This document shows, piece after piece, positions 43,843 to 55,942 of a DNA stretch of 64,000 nt. Below the pieces are notes generated by a model. That model did no database searches. It worked only from the letters and a program-made list of their open reading frames with translations, and was not told where the DNA came from. Positions within the stretch are counted from its first letter, which is position 1, and every line of letters begins with the position of its first letter. This stretch comes from Pterois miles (taxonomy: Eukaryota > Chordata > Actinopteri > Perciformes > Scorpaenidae). The translations under genes and the position numbers were made by a program. The stretch lies in the NCBI GenBank assembly GCA_947000775.1, contig CAMQGK010000516.1, forward strand, positions 1,519,001 through 1,583,000. Direction: 5' to 3'.

Positions 43843-44431
43843 TAAGTGACACGCCTTCTGGTGGACCACATGGGACCATATTTCCTTTTGTCAATTTAAA
43901 ACATAATTTTGCAAGTCAAGAAATTTACAGTTTGTTGTAAAATTATTGATATATCAGGCTGTGAAAATACCTAATTAGAAAGACTAGACATTCAAAAGTA
44001 ACGTAGTGACGTCTCTCTTGCTGAAGCTGCTGTGTGTTTCGCACTGGGATGAACTCACATCAGCGAGTCTCACTCATTCTTTCTCTTCCTGGCTGATCGA
44101 AAGACCAGCAGTCTGGATAAAACACATCAGGTAAGATAATGTTTCATTTGTGCCTGGTCATAGCTAAGTTAGCTAGCCTGTGTTGGTGACTTATATAGTG
44201 CAAAATGAGAGATGTAGTTCACACAAAACTAAATGATTCTACAAAAAACCTATGACAAACAGAGACATTCTTGAGTTGAAAAATTATGTTTTAAATTGAC
44301 AAACATCATATGTGTGAGTTGTGGTGCAATTCAAATAGGATCAAAAAAGTACCTATTTCTCTATGTTAACTACCGTTCCTATTTTTTATGAAATAATGTC
44401 CAATGGGGTCCACCAGAAGGGGAGTGACTTA
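43843..44431. mobile_element. Inverted-repeat MITE, 589 bp, TA flanks
   Basis: The left end TAAGTGACACGCCTTCTGGT and the complement of the right end TAAGTCACTCCCCTTCTGGT match over about 40 bp. A second internal pair (TTTGTCAATTTAAAACATAA at 43889 and its complement at about 44284-44303) strengthens the palindrome. TA at both edges suggests a Tc1/mariner-type duplication. No ORF. Confidence 0.75.
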
Positions 44432-45469
44432 TTTTAGGGCTCTATTCACTGTAGAACTGCTGCTAAACTCCATGTATCTCACACACAATGAATCCACAGC
44501 TGCAGCGATGCTGTGTAGATGTCAACTGATTGACAGGCAGAACCTGTAATGCTGACCAATCTGAGCAGACTGGGCGTTTTACAATGGGGGTCTTAAGGTT
44601 CAGGCACTGAACCAGAACTACCAGACAGAGTGCAAATACAGATATTCAGACAGACAGTATGAGGAATATAAAAGGTTATATTTACATTACAACATGTAAA
44701 CATGTTCTAGTAGAAAATTAAAATAGGAACTTGAAAACAAGCTTAGTTGACCTTTAAATTTCTGCAAGTGTATTGAAATCTTTCACAGTAAATGTTGAGA
44801 CTGCCTGTTTCTAAGAGACAAGATGGCAAAACTGTTTCTAAGTTAAGTGAACGCTTCGCTGTCATAGCGACACTGTGACAGCGAATGACGACACCCTTCT
44901 GGGCTTTGAACAGATCAGTGCTGCATGTGACTGCTGCTATGCACCTTCCCTCCATAAATTATACATGGGTGTCATTGTATCTGCAGAAAGGCAGCCTCAT
45001 CTGCGCCCTGCTGAGGCTGGATACCCGCTGCCAGAGGAAAACAGAGGTGGAGGTGGATGGAAAGATGAATGATACACCAAGTAGAGAGAACACAAAAGAG
45101 GCAATCTATCAATCGGCCCACAGCAAACAAGGTGGCAAACTGGAGGAGAAGAGGGAAGCAGGATACTACGCTACAAAATCCATGCAAATAACAGAATGAC
45201 TGGGCAATGGATGACATCAGTGGCAATATTCAGAGGCTTAGACAAAGAGAAGTAAATAATGCAAATACAGCTGGCTAGTCTGAGGGCAAATACAGTTCAC
45301 CTTTTGCTAAGTCCCGCCCCTGCTCTAACCAGAGGCCAACAAATACACGGCTCTGCTCCATAGACTCTCTTGCATTAGATTTTTCATTTTTGGGTTGGTT
45401 TTGTAAATTTCAAGCTTTCATGGCTAAAAGTTGCGCTTGAGGCGCATGTCATAGTGATACTTGTTACCT
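44432..45469. other. Intergenic sequence, nothing recognised
   Basis: Begins with a direct repeat of the sequence left of the MITE (AATCCACAGCTGCAGCGATG...). An open frame of 104 codons (44885-45199) has no similarity I can name. Confidence 0.4.
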
Positions 45470-45662
45470 GGAGAGAGTTGTTTTCCTCCAGTCTGTGAAA
45501 TCTTGCAGATGCTGTTACGAGCACCGGAGGACACAGAGGAACATGAATTTTTTTCAGATTACCTGTCTCATGCACGACTGTCAGGATGTAGTGACTTAAA
45601 CTACTTAATTAAAATAACCCTTTTTAATCATATTTCCTCCATTTCTACCCACTGCAGCTTTA
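45470..45662 (-). repeat. MITE-like repeat, inverted partial copy of the 9568 family
   Basis: Complement of this stretch gives TTAAAGCTGCAGTGGGTAGA, AGGTAATCTGAAAAAAATTC and TGTGTCCTCCGGTGCTCGTA, aligning with 9568-9720. It shows the intact terminus of the family. Confidence 0.6.
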
Positions 45663-46865
45663 AGTTATTGTATTACGCATTATGATGATTACTGAAATAC
45701 TTAAGAGAAGAGGTTTGTGTGAAATGGCGCGTGGCCACGGCGTTAGCTGATGTTTTTCATTTTGGCGTTCATGTTAACAGCTTAGAGCAGCCTCTCGCAC
45801 ACAGCTAAGCTGTAAGACAGCTGTAACGCAGTCGCCAAGCGTTGTTCGCGCGGCCGGTCTGGCCCAGGTGTAATAACCACTACACCCACAGGCACAGTTT
45901 GCATTGGTTCAGAGGATTCACTGAACCCAGGAGAAATCATCTTACATTTTTTATAATAACGCAGAGGCAATAATTTATTGTAAAGATGAATAATATTGAC
46001 CTTGATGTGTCTTCTTGGCAGAATAAGAACCAACAATGTGCTCATATTTCCCACTCCAGATTTTCCCGGGAGACTCATGTTTTTCATTGCTCTCTCCCGG
46101 TTTCCTCCCAGGGTCACAGTTCTGTCATTTTTTTCCCAATTTCACCACCTTTTGTCCCCATTAATCATCTCAATCTGTTTCTGGCACTGCACAGCATATA
46201 TAAGCCCTACTGTTTCCACCCAGACAGCAATAGATATATTGCTCATATGCTCGTGATTGATATGACACAGTTTGAACTATACTCACCGCACATCACATGC
46301 TTTGCTCGTGGCAGCTGTCATGCAAGCCGTTAGAAATAACAGGTTTCAGAGCATTGATGCTGTTGTCGTGTTGTGTCTGAAAGGACCTTGATTGAGTGAG
46401 AGAAGGAGACAGAAATGGACAGTACTCAGAGAAGGAAATACTCAAGCAGGAGCAAAAATGAATGAATCAATAAAAAGTGATGAATAATTCTTTATGCCAG
46501 AGATTAACACATGTCAGAGGGCCAAATTATTCATTTTTATTTCCTGACAATTAAAAGTACAATTAAATAAATAAATAAAAGTAGACCTATTTAACATAAA
46601 AATGCTGTTGCAGTGTACTTTTTTATTTTATTTTCATTCTTTTAAAGTCACCGGAATGCAGCAAACAAACAAACCCCAGCCCCCACTTTGGTTCTGAAAT
46701 TCTCCCTTTTTTAAGATCTCAAGGTTGGCAAGTATGCCAGCGCTTTCAAAGCATCTCGCAAAAATAAATAGAAACAGGCCGTCTGACGTCACAAAGCGTT
46801 GACAGTTAGGAGTTGGACATTTCAATAGAAAACAATACATCTGGTCATGTAAAATAATCAGTAGC
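45663..46865. other. Intergenic sequence with a module shared with 59.2 kb
   Basis: 45966-46033 (AGATGAATAATATTGACCTT, GATGTGTCTTCTTGGCAGAA, TAAGAACCAA) matches 59222-59277. Otherwise no gene or named repeat. Confidence 0.5.
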
Positions 46866-46869
46866 TTTT

Positions 46870-47330
46870 GGGAAAGGGCTAGTAGCGCAATCTCAAACAT
46901 CTTTAATATAAGTTTAACCAAAAACCCATTAATTTTATTACTGGGCAAAATACCAGATGAGATTCAAAAAATTTGCATCTGTTCTTAGTGATAAGAGATT
47001 CCATAATTAAGCAAATAACAAGGAATTGGCTAAAGGTTGATGACTTAATGAACTGTAAATGGAAAGAGCTGGTAAATGGAATATATTTAATGTAAAAACT
47101 AACTATGAGAATCAGGAATCAAGTCCACATATTTGTGGAAAGATGGAAAAAGTACAGAACAAAGGGTGCACATTAATTAGGTCTTGGTAAGATGTATGTT
47201 GATATGTTCAATCTCTCAAATATAAACATTGTATATTATGTATATAGACTGAAATGGTGTATCCAACTACCTGCTATTACACTCAATGTAAAAATGTTAT
47301 GAGTTATTATTATTATTTTTTTTTATTTAT
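46870..47330 (+). pseudogene. L1-like LINE C-terminal fragment (weak)
   Basis: Read across frames: PIIFLL-like NPINFITGQ, ITRNWLKVDDLMNCKWKELV, LTMRIRNQVHIFVERWKKY. This resembles the C-terminus of L1-type ORF2 proteins (ITRNWLK...W...RWxxW). A T- and ATT-rich stretch follows. Stops and frameshifts are present. Confidence 0.45.
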
Positions 47331-48285
47331 TGTGCATTCATGTATTTATTTTTTAGGTTGTCATTTTTTTTATCTTATTTTTTTATATGGGGTTAGGGTT
47401 TTATTTGAGACAACAATGCAATCAAACTGTTTTTTTTCACCTACATTTTTATTGTGTAGGCTACATGCATCCAAATAATTTAGACCTCTCTGTGTTGTAT
47501 ACAGTACATCACATTCCCTCTAGATTTTTTTTTTTTTTTTTTTTTGTGAACCCCCAACCTTAAAGTTCAAACTTTGCCTATGACTACACCAACCCTCTTT
47601 TTTGGGTGTAGTTTCAAATATTCTCTTGCTGGGTTCATAAGTTCATAAAGTAGCTCTCAGGGCATGAGTGTACCAGGATTTCTCCCTGCCAGGTGGGCAG
47701 CAGCCAAATAACAAGTGCAGCTGTGTGTGGGCTAGTTGAGACACGCATTAACTGACACTTAAAGCAGCAATCAAGCTCACAGATTTGTGTCTAATTGCCT
47801 CGTAATCACATTACTTATTATTTTACTTAAGCTTATCTGGGCAGTGCATTTTACTCTGCCTTTGAGCTCTTCATGTCATCCAATTTAACAATAAATCAAG
47901 TGTGTCAAAATATGGATGAGAGTGAGTCCAAAGGATATGAGAGTTGTCATGATCATCCTGAGGTGAAATTCTGCATGAATGGGATACAATGACTGCCACC
48001 ATTCAAGCAGAATGAGTGTGCATAAGTGTGAATTTAAACTGGCAAATGATAGCCTTCAGGGTGTGGAGAAAAGGCTGTGAGGTGACCAATATCTGAGGGA
48101 ATAATCAGCCGTTCTCATTCCCAGGGGGAAAAAAACCGAAGGTTTATCACGGCGGGCAGGGTGTGAAAAAAAATGAACAAAACACACTTTAGGGAGAGAA
48201 AAGAAAGAGGAGAAGAAAAAAGATAGTTTTGTGAGGGGAATAATTTTCACTGTTCCGTTACACGGACATTCAAAAAAAAGGGGGG
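47331..48285. other. Intergenic sequence with a poly-T run
   Basis: T-run at 47525-47545, followed by GTGAACCCCCAACCTTAAAG, which matches 59532-59551. No gene recognised. Confidence 0.5.
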
Positions 48286-48289
48286 GGCC

Positions 48290-48447
48290 CAGGGCCCGTC
48301 AGTTGGGGGTTTGGTGCCTTGCTCAGGGGCACCCCGGCAGTGCCCAAGAGGTAAACTGGCCCCTCTCCTACCGACGCTTTACACTCAGTTCTTGGTCCTC
48401 ACGGGCGAACCGGTGACCCTCCGGTTCCCAAGCCAACTCCCGACAGC
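48290..48447 (-). mobile_element. SINE family B, degraded or badly assembled copy
   Basis: AGTTGGGGGTTTGGTGCCTT, GGGCACCCCGGCAGTGCCCA and ACCGGTGACCCTCCGGTTCC are clear family-B blocks. The left edge is an abrupt AAAAAAAAGGGGGGGCCCAG junction, and small deletions affect otherwise invariant positions, so sequence quality is in doubt. Confidence 0.7.
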
Positions 48448-49193
48448 ATGTGATACAATGTAAAGCAATGCGCAGAAACGTTCATCATTTTCACTTTACA
48501 AATGTAATACTTTAGCCCACCTAAGTTTGAGTGATATTGCACAAGGGGTGTGACAAAGTGGCAGCATGTCGCAAGCTGGAATGAGAACTGTAGCAAATAA
48601 TGACTGAATGATGAAGAAGAAGAAATGTGATACTGAAGATACATTTGGGGGGAGATATAGTCCCGACAGATGAGGGGAAATTCAATATGACTTCAGGTCA
48701 ACAGGTCAAATACTTGGCTCTCTGGCTGAGGGGAAAGAAAAGACATTAATTCAGTGTTATGCTTATAACGGTTGTGGAGGGGTTGTTGACACAAATTCAG
48801 CCAAAGCAAGTTGTATCAGTGCAGACCAGAACTTCTGTTTTATGTTAATTATTTGATGATATTTGGTGATCAATATCTTTACATGTGTATCTTATACATG
48901 TATTATGTGATCTTAAAATAAAGTTGGGGGAAATTAAATAGTTAATCTTTTATTTGATATTTATTTTATCTGTGGGGTACACACATTTTGTCATTGTCAA
49001 ACATGCAACAATGGAGAGATGTTATAACAGAGTGAGTCAGAACATATAGAATTCATTTCATGATAATCAACTCTGTTTACAACTTTCTGTGTGTATTGTT
49101 TGATTCATTTTAATTCAGTTGATCAAGTTTTATTCAGTGGCTGATGTCTTGGGGTGTTTGGCTCCTGTCTGGTAAGAGATGGAGGCCAGATTT
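48448..49193. other. Intergenic sequence, nothing recognised
   Basis: No gene or repeat recognised. Confidence 0.45.
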
Positions 49194-49375
49194 CAAATAT
49201 GGAAGAATTGATTAGGGTGAAAAAAGATAAAAATTTTAATATAAAAAAAGGGGGTTTTAAAAAAAAAAAAAAAAATTATTAGAAGGGAGGAGGATCCTTT
49301 TCTCTCCCCCCAACTCACCCCCCCTCCCCCTTTTTTTTTTTTCCCCCCCCCACAAGGTGGGCGGGTTACCAGACG
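49194..49375. other. Homopolymer-rich stretch, suspected assembly artefact
   Basis: Runs of A, G, C and T of 5-17 bases follow one another (for example A17 near 49260, CCCCCCC and TTTTTTTTTTTT near 49320-49350). The stretch replaces the place where the adjoining LINE should encode its endonuclease motif. It does not resemble any biological repeat I know. Confidence 0.55.
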
Positions 49376-51700
49376 TTTGTCTGTCTGGAAGCTGAAGTCC
49401 CAGAAGATCTTAGCCTCGTTGTTCTCCATCAACTTCGGTGGTATGTCCCATTGGGATTTGGGTAGCTCTAGTCCATACTGGGTGCAGATGTTCCTGTACA
49501 CTATCTCAGCCACTTGGTTGTGCCTCTCCAGGTATGCTGATCCTGCTAGCATCTTACACCCTGCTACTATGTGCTGGACTGTCTCCGGGGCATCTTTAAA
49601 CAGCCTGCACCTTGGGTCAGATCGACTCTGGTAGATTCTGGCCTCTATGGCCCTGGTACTTAGGGCTTGTTCTTGTGCTGCCATGATCAGTGCCTCTGTG
49701 CTGTCTGTCAGTCCAGCTTTGTCCAGCCATTGGTAGGTCTTTGTGATATCAGCCACTTCCTGTATCTGGCGGTGGTACATGCCGTGTAGGGGCTTGTCCC
49801 TCCATGTGGTCTCCTCATCTTCCTCACTCTCTTCAGGTTTCTGCTGTCTGAGGCATTCACTGAGCAGTTCATCTTTGGGGGCCATCTTCCTGATGTACTC
49901 TTGGAGTTTCGATGTTTCATCCTGGACAGTGGCTCTGATGCTCACTAGTCCTCGGCCTCCCTCTTTCCACTTAGTGTACAGCCTCAGGGTGCTGGACTTG
50001 GGGTGAAATCCTCCGTGCATGGTGAGGAGCTTTCTTGTCCTGATATCAGTGGCTTCTATCTCTATCTATCTCTTTGGCCAGCTTATGATCCCAGTCGGGT
50101 ATTTGAAAGACTTGTAGTGCCTACATGTTGATGGCTCGGACCTTGTTCTTACCATTCAGATGACTTCTCAGGACTTGCCGTACTCTCTGGAGGTAATTGA
50201 CTGTGGTTAACTTCCTTGCAGCCTCCCCATGATTTCCATTCGCCTGTGGAAGACCAAGGTACTTGTAGCTGTCTTGGATGTCTCCTATCCTGCCCTCTGG
50301 TAGGTTCACCCCTTTAGTTATGATCACTTTGCTTCTCTTTGATACCATCCGTCCACATTTGTCCGACCCAAATGACATCCCTATGTCGTTGCTGTAGATC
50401 CTGGTGGTGTGGATCTGTGAGTCGATTTCTCGCTCATTCCTGGCGTACAGCTTGATGTCTATGCAGAACAGCAGTGGTGATAGTGCATCCCCTTGGTATA
50501 TGCCGCACTTGATGTTAACTTGAGTGACTGGCTTGGAGTTGGCCTCTTCCAAATTCCCACTGAGTTCCTGATGAAGGCTCTTAGTGTCCTGTTGATCTTG
50601 TATAGTTCCAGACATTCCAGTTTCCATGTGTGTGGCATTGAGTCGTAGGCTTTCTGGTAGTCAATCCAGGCAGTGCACAGGTTGGTCTACCTGTTCTTAA
50701 AGTCTCTGTGAACTGCTCTGTCAACCAGTAGCTGGTGCTTGGCTCCTCTGGTGTTACTGCCAATTCCTTTGTGTGCTTTGCTCATGTAAAGCTCATGTAA
50801 AGCAATGGACCATGTTGTACAGAAACAGGCTATCAGTTGGTAGTTGGATGGGATTAGGATGGTTACTGGTTCTTGTTCTGGGAGGCAGTCGTGGTCAGTT
50901 CTTAGGTCCACTGTCTTTCCCATATGCCCTTCCAGTATTTCATCTCAGCTCTTTCTGACTTCCCTGCCCCTGAGAGTACACCTTGGCTGGTTGAGTGGAC
51001 AACATCTCGTTTATTCTCTCGGCCTCTACTTCCTTGGAGTTGTCTTTATTCGTATGCTTCAGGTACCTTTATTCTGCAAGGAATCAACTTTCTGAATCAG
51101 CTTGTTGGTCTCAGTGATGGTCCCTGTAGGGATGGTTGTTATCGCAGCATTCACATCTTCTAGCAGATCTTCTTCAGAACTCAGCTCCAGGTTTACAGTT
51201 GGTTCACGATCTTCCTTCTCAGGTCAGCAGCTCTTGTATTGAGGCTGTTAGTATCTCTTGGGGCTTGGTGCCCAATCTCGGATTGTTGGGGAGATGGTGG
51301 AATCTCCCCGCTGACCTGTCGTCCTGGCTCCCCCTTGCCGTAGCTTCGCTGTAGTATTTCGTCGATCTCTGGATGTGATAGCAGTTTTCGGTTAAGGATG
51401 TTGGAACACTGGGCTAACAGCTGTTTCTTTGTTAGCCTTGATTGTGGGTTTCGAAGCATCCATACTTCCCACATTTGCCCCATGTATCCCCTCTCTCTGG
51501 GATTGCTTGTATAGTAGCATTCCAACAATTCCGTATTCTCCGCCCTTGACCATGTATGTCTTGTTCCAGCAGATTGCCCTGGTTCCCTAGCATCTCACAC
51601 CTTGTTAACTCTGTCATTTTTGTTCTTGCTCTGAGGTAGGCAGGGATAGCATTAAGGGCCTTCGCCCTGACACGGATTCGAACCCCGGTCTCCCGCATTC
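49376..51700 (-). pseudogene. LINE of the R2/R4 (REL-endonuclease) group, defective
   Basis: Minus strand, in order: N-terminal part with SNPRERGYMGQMWEVWMLRN (51528-51430) and LTKKQLLAQCSNILNRKLLS; linker with LSTQPAKVYSQGQG (about 51000); RT fingers with PSNYQLIACFCTTW and KGIGSNTRGAKHQLLVDRA (50870-50700); AWIDYQKAYDSMPHTW (motif A, about 50660); IKCGIYQGDALSPLLFCI (motif B, about 50510). This runs straight into DIKLYARNEREID: about 30 codons with the first residues of the YMDD box are missing. The thumb (50121-50450) and the C-terminal MHGGFHPKSSTLRLYTKWKE block with the CCHC-like CRLFKDAPETVQHIVAGC (one Cys replaced) follow to about 49385. There the REL endonuclease would begin, but homopolymer sequence takes over. 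Exact clade (R2, R4/Rex6, HERO) is not certain. Confidence 0.75.
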
Positions 51701-51725
51701 AAGTCAGTAGCCTTAACCACTGTTT
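51663..51725 (-). other. tRNA-Ser-like sequence at the 5' edge of the LINE
   Basis: On the minus strand AGTGGTTAAGGCTACTGACT, TGAATGCGGGAGACC and GGGGTTCGAATCCGTG follow each other. GGTTCGAATCC is a perfect pol III B box and the AGTGGTTAAGGC part fits the tRNA-Ser D-arm. A proper acceptor stem is not visible, so it is not a functional tRNA gene. It may be a promoter or target relic of the LINE. Confidence 0.5.
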
Positions 51726-51730
51726 GATTA

Positions 51731-53015
51731 TTTTTCCATGTTTTTAAAAATCTAGGGGGTGCCCAGGTAAATTCTGATACTAGAGTTACCTGTGGGTAAT
51801 ATCTGAAGTTGAATGTCACCACTTTCCTTCACATTTTACAATAACTGGTGTCTCATAATTAATAATTTGGGATTATTAATTGTGAATATTAATTTTGATA
51901 TTAATTAATGAATAATTGTTAATCTGCTCAATGCAATAAAGCTACAGAACTGTGCGGTTCAGATCCTCCAGTTTATACTAATGATAAGTGTGTGTGTGTT
52001 TGTATTAGTGTGTGTTGGGAGGGTACAGCAGAGAGGAAAAGTCAAAGAGAATATAGAAAATAGACTTGAAAATGGACATTCAGGATGAGGATGTGTTTTT
52101 GTGTTTTTAGGTTGTTTGGTCCCTGGGCTCTATCAGTTGTTAGAGCAGCTTTGGCACTTACATATGCAGGTCTTCAGATAATCAATATTTGTGATTGCAG
52201 TGCTCTTTGGCAAATAAGCTGCACAATTCTTCCCCAGGGCCATTACTGTGGAACTTTTAATTCACCTCCTGTCTGATCGACCTGTAGCACAAAAGGGGGC
52301 TTTCAAACAAAACACAATGGCTGTTGATGTAAAAAACAACCTCGGGGCCTCCTGGTGGTTCAAATGGCGATGGCATGCAGCATGTAAATGTAACACTCTG
52401 GACCTGAATCTGACACAGGACCTTCACTGACATCCTCGCCATAAAAAATGTCATCGGTCATTTGATAAACCCTAACTAAACTTATACATTTTTTTAATTT
52501 TAACACTTGCTCAAATTACTGTATACTGTGAAAGGTGCTGAACATAGTGAAAAGTCCACAAAGTATAATCACCCACCTCTGCAGCTTCCCTGAGCTGATT
52601 TTGCTTCTCTAAACTTTTTGTGTTAAGATCTGATCTGGACCCACTGTACACTATACCTGCCCAGCAACAAATGGCAGCCAGAGTTAGTGACTAGCACAGA
52701 GCATTCAAGCTCCCAAGAGCGGCACCAGTCATTGATCCCAATTTTCATAGTGGTACTACTTCCATACTGTACCGCTGAAGTACTTCTGGCACTTCGGGGG
52801 TACAGCTTCCTTGTCCATCACATGATGATGAAAAGACTTTCACATAGACTTACATTGGGAAAGAGACATCTGTAACTCAGCGGATAATTCATTTTTGAGG
52901 TAAATCGTCTCCCCAGCACGAACACTCTAATAGTCCTTATATAAGCCTGGGTGCGAGGGTTCTTTTTAGGTTATGTGATGATGTGTTTTAACCCGGAATA
53001 CCTGGTGGTAATGTT
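51731..53015. other. Intergenic sequence, nothing recognised
   Basis: A short TG run lies at about 51987-51999. No gene, RNA or repeat recognised. Confidence 0.45.
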
Positions 53016-53330
53016 TTGTGGGGGCGGAGTAGCTAGTTGTAGGGAGTTGGCTTGGGACCGGAGGGTACCGGTTAAGTCCCGACATGGACAAAAACTGAGG
53101 GACTGGTAGCTGGAGAGGTGCCAGTTTCCTCTTGGGCACTGCCGAGGTGCCCCTGAGCAAGGCACCAAACCCCCAACTGCTCGGGGCGCTGTCAGGAGCA
53201 GCCCTCACTCTGACACCTCACTGCATGTATGTGTGTTAGGTTGCATGTACCAGTATGAGTTAAACAGAGTGTAAATTGAATTTCCATGTGGGACTAATAA
53301 AGGTAGATCTTCTTCTTCTTCTTCTTCTAA
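53016..53330 (+). mobile_element. SINE family B, plus orientation, with (TTC)n tail
   Basis: Head GGGGGCGGAGTAGCTAGTTG, body with CTTGGGCACTGCCGAGGTGC and CCCCAACTGCTCGGGGCGCT, tail GGGACTAATAAAGGTAGATC then TTC repeats (53310-53328). It mirrors the copy at 10348, which ends in GAA repeats on the opposite strand; both therefore have the same tail type. Confidence 0.8.
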
Positions 53331-54249
53331 CTCATTAGGTCCTAAAAGTTGTAAAATGCACTAATAGCTGAATCCAGAGTTATTTTATGTTTATGTGAAT
53401 GAGACCCCGTGGCCGAATCATGTGACTGAACTGCTCATTCCATGGGCCTAGTGAATGCAGATGATCACCAAAGGATCGTCCTAGACAAAAGTCGTCATTT
53501 TTTTAATCCTGTGAGCAGCTTTCATAGGAATGACCACTCTATCCAGTTATCTTAATACATCCATGGGAGCATTTAGAGATATTTTTCTCAAGAGTTGGTG
53601 AAGACTAAAAAAGAGCTAAAAGTGAGTGTGAGTGAATTTTGGACTAAATTCATCAGGTGCACAGATGCAAGACTCCAGATTATCATGTTGCTCTGTTTCT
53701 GCTGGGTGTGCCATGCCAGCTTTATATGCTCATCATACAGTATGTAAATGTTGTACTCAGAGCTTGTTCTGGTGCCCACAGTTTAACCACAAAAGCAAAC
53801 AAGAAAAAAAGTCAATGAATACAGCTTTAAAGCACACTTTGTTTGCATTTTCTTTGAAAGTGATCTCTTGCAGTTATACAAATAACCTCTCAGAAACACA
53901 GCGTGAAAAAGTGTGAAGTTGTTATACTGTTACAAAATGTCTTTAATGGTTCAACTTTATTATACCCTCATCTAGTTTATTACAATATTGGTTTATTTTC
54001 ATAGTTTTTGCCTTCATTTCAAATATGAATACATTGTTCTCATCAAATTTACTGCTTGTAATGAAGACACTACAATGGAACCAGGACAGTGATTTTATAA
54101 TTAAATTTGGCATTGAAAACAAAATCTGAAATGAGTCAACAGTGGCATTGAAACACTTTCAAAAAAGTTGTATTGGCACTGAAAAATAAAACAGGCATTA
54201 AAAAAATAAATAAATCAAAGCTTCCATTAAAGAATGAAATGTAATAGGG
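53331..54249. other. Intergenic sequence, nothing recognised
   Basis: No gene or repeat recognised. Confidence 0.45.
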
Positions 54250-54535
54250 CTATAGCCATCCCCTAAATGTAACAAACGACTAGTCATAATTCAGATGCAG
54301 ATACCCTCAAAGTGAATTACAGATATTTGCAACTGAATCATGGACAGCTGAAACCCAATACACACGAATGGCAAAAGTAATTTAAATCATACTTGTCAAA
54401 GTGTAATTTCAAATATTTAAAATTACAGTTTTGCCCTGTCAAAGTACAATTATGGATATCCTAAATGAAAGCTTTGACTAGGAAAAATGACGCTGCAGTT
54501 ATATCTAATGGAGGTCCTGTCTAGCTATTAAATGT
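54250..54535. repeat. Palindrome-field repeat (AGATAT/ACTAGT), second locus
   Basis: ACGACTAGTCATAATTCAGA, TGAATTACAGATATTTGCAA and CAATTATGGATATCCTAAAT, with the TACACACGAATGGCAAAAG segment that also occurs inverted near 33917-33936, identify it as the same family as 32770-34790. Confidence 0.6.
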
Positions 54536-55887
54536 AAAACAGCTTACCATAGGAGACAGCTCTTTGTGTCCCATGCATTAAGTTCACTTTCCCGTAAGAA
54601 TGAACTATTGGTTTGTGTCCCGTGTTCTTTCTAGATTCGCTCTTCTGCTGGCTGGCAAAGAGTTTGACTGACAGATAATTAATCCAATCACCTGCCGAGT
54701 ATTTTTTAAATAATACCTGCCTTTTCCAGTTTCCAGTGACGGCTTCTCAAATGGTTCTGTGTAGCAAACCATTTGGTGAGTCAGTTTACATAAGCAGCAC
54801 TGCTCATGCCAGGAGTGTGGCTACTCTAACCTATTAACGTAAATAAATTTCAAAAACACAGGTCCTGCATCCGCCACACACCACTGACGTTCCCTGTGTG
54901 GCCCAGGCTTAACTGTGTGCCTCTCACAAAGTTGCCACAGACACCCGGTTCGTAATACTGCAAACACAAAGGCATTCATCACTGGGCCATGGGCTTAATC
55001 ACCATTGTGTTACCTAATTCAGTATTCGTAACTTCAGACATTTATTCAAATGAAAATTGTCAAGATTATTTAAAACAAAGTTCTAGCCTGTGCTTGGGAG
55101 TGGAGTTGATGTTTGTTGGTCTCAGTCTTTACATGGTCATGACTCCTTTTAGACTAAATCTTGATCTCTAATTTAAGTCTTGAAATTTCTTGTCTTGAAC
55201 TTGACTGACCTTGGTCTGAGACTACCACCTACCAAATGAATGAGGATTTTAAAATGCAAAGTTAGCATAGCTAGAATGGCAGTGAGAATGGTAACAACAG
55301 TAACAAACCTACACCCCTTACATGCCCTGGATTTGGACAGGCCAATCACAACATGTATCTATATTGGGATAATGTGCTGTTTTTTGTTGACATCGTCTAG
55401 GATGCAGCTCTGGGGGAGAGAGATGGATTCACATCCGTTTGTTGGTGGCAACCAAGCAGCTTTGAAGCATCTTCAAAATGTCCAAACAGCGGTACTATAA
55501 CTTCATCATATGATGCCGTTGGTCATCTTTGCATTTTTGCATTGGAAATCAACTTTCCAGTAGGAACACATGACTAGCCCTTATTTAAATCATCAGGGCC
55601 TAACAGTTTATTTGGTAATGAATATTTTATTAATATTCATTTCCCTTCCTCCGTTCATGTGAATGTGACCCGTACCGAGGCTGGAGCATTAAAGGAAACA
55701 CTATTGCACCTGTTCTATGGGTCCAAAGGATGCAGAAGATCACTGGAAGAGTCAGGTAATTTATCACTTGCCAGTCAATCCATTTGGGCTTTGTGCGCCA
55801 CAGAGCAACTGTCACAGGAAGGAACAGGGGCTCGCCTCCAGCGCTGCATTCAGTTCTCTTTATACCTCCATGGTGGGAACAGCCACA
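54536..55887. other. Intergenic sequence, nothing recognised
   Basis: No gene or named repeat recognised. Confidence 0.45.
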
Positions 55888-55889
55888 GT

Positions 55890-55942
55890 AAAATAAGATA
55901 AGATAAGATAAGATATTCCTTTATTAGTCCCACAGTGGAGAA
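55890..55942 (-). mobile_element. Orphan LINE/SINE tail
   Basis: AAATAAGATAAGATAAGATA, AGATATTCCTTTATTAGTCC and CACAGTGGAGAAATT: the shared tail alone, nearly identical to 42480-42528 but extended by the GTGGAGAAATT part. Confidence 0.7.

Noticed and set aside
44885..45199. 104-codon plus-strand open frame
   Set aside because: No recognisable similarity and overlapped by an equally long frame on the other strand.
51663..51725. A functional tRNA-Ser gene
   Set aside because: A and B boxes are good, but no matching acceptor stem or proper variable arm can be drawn.
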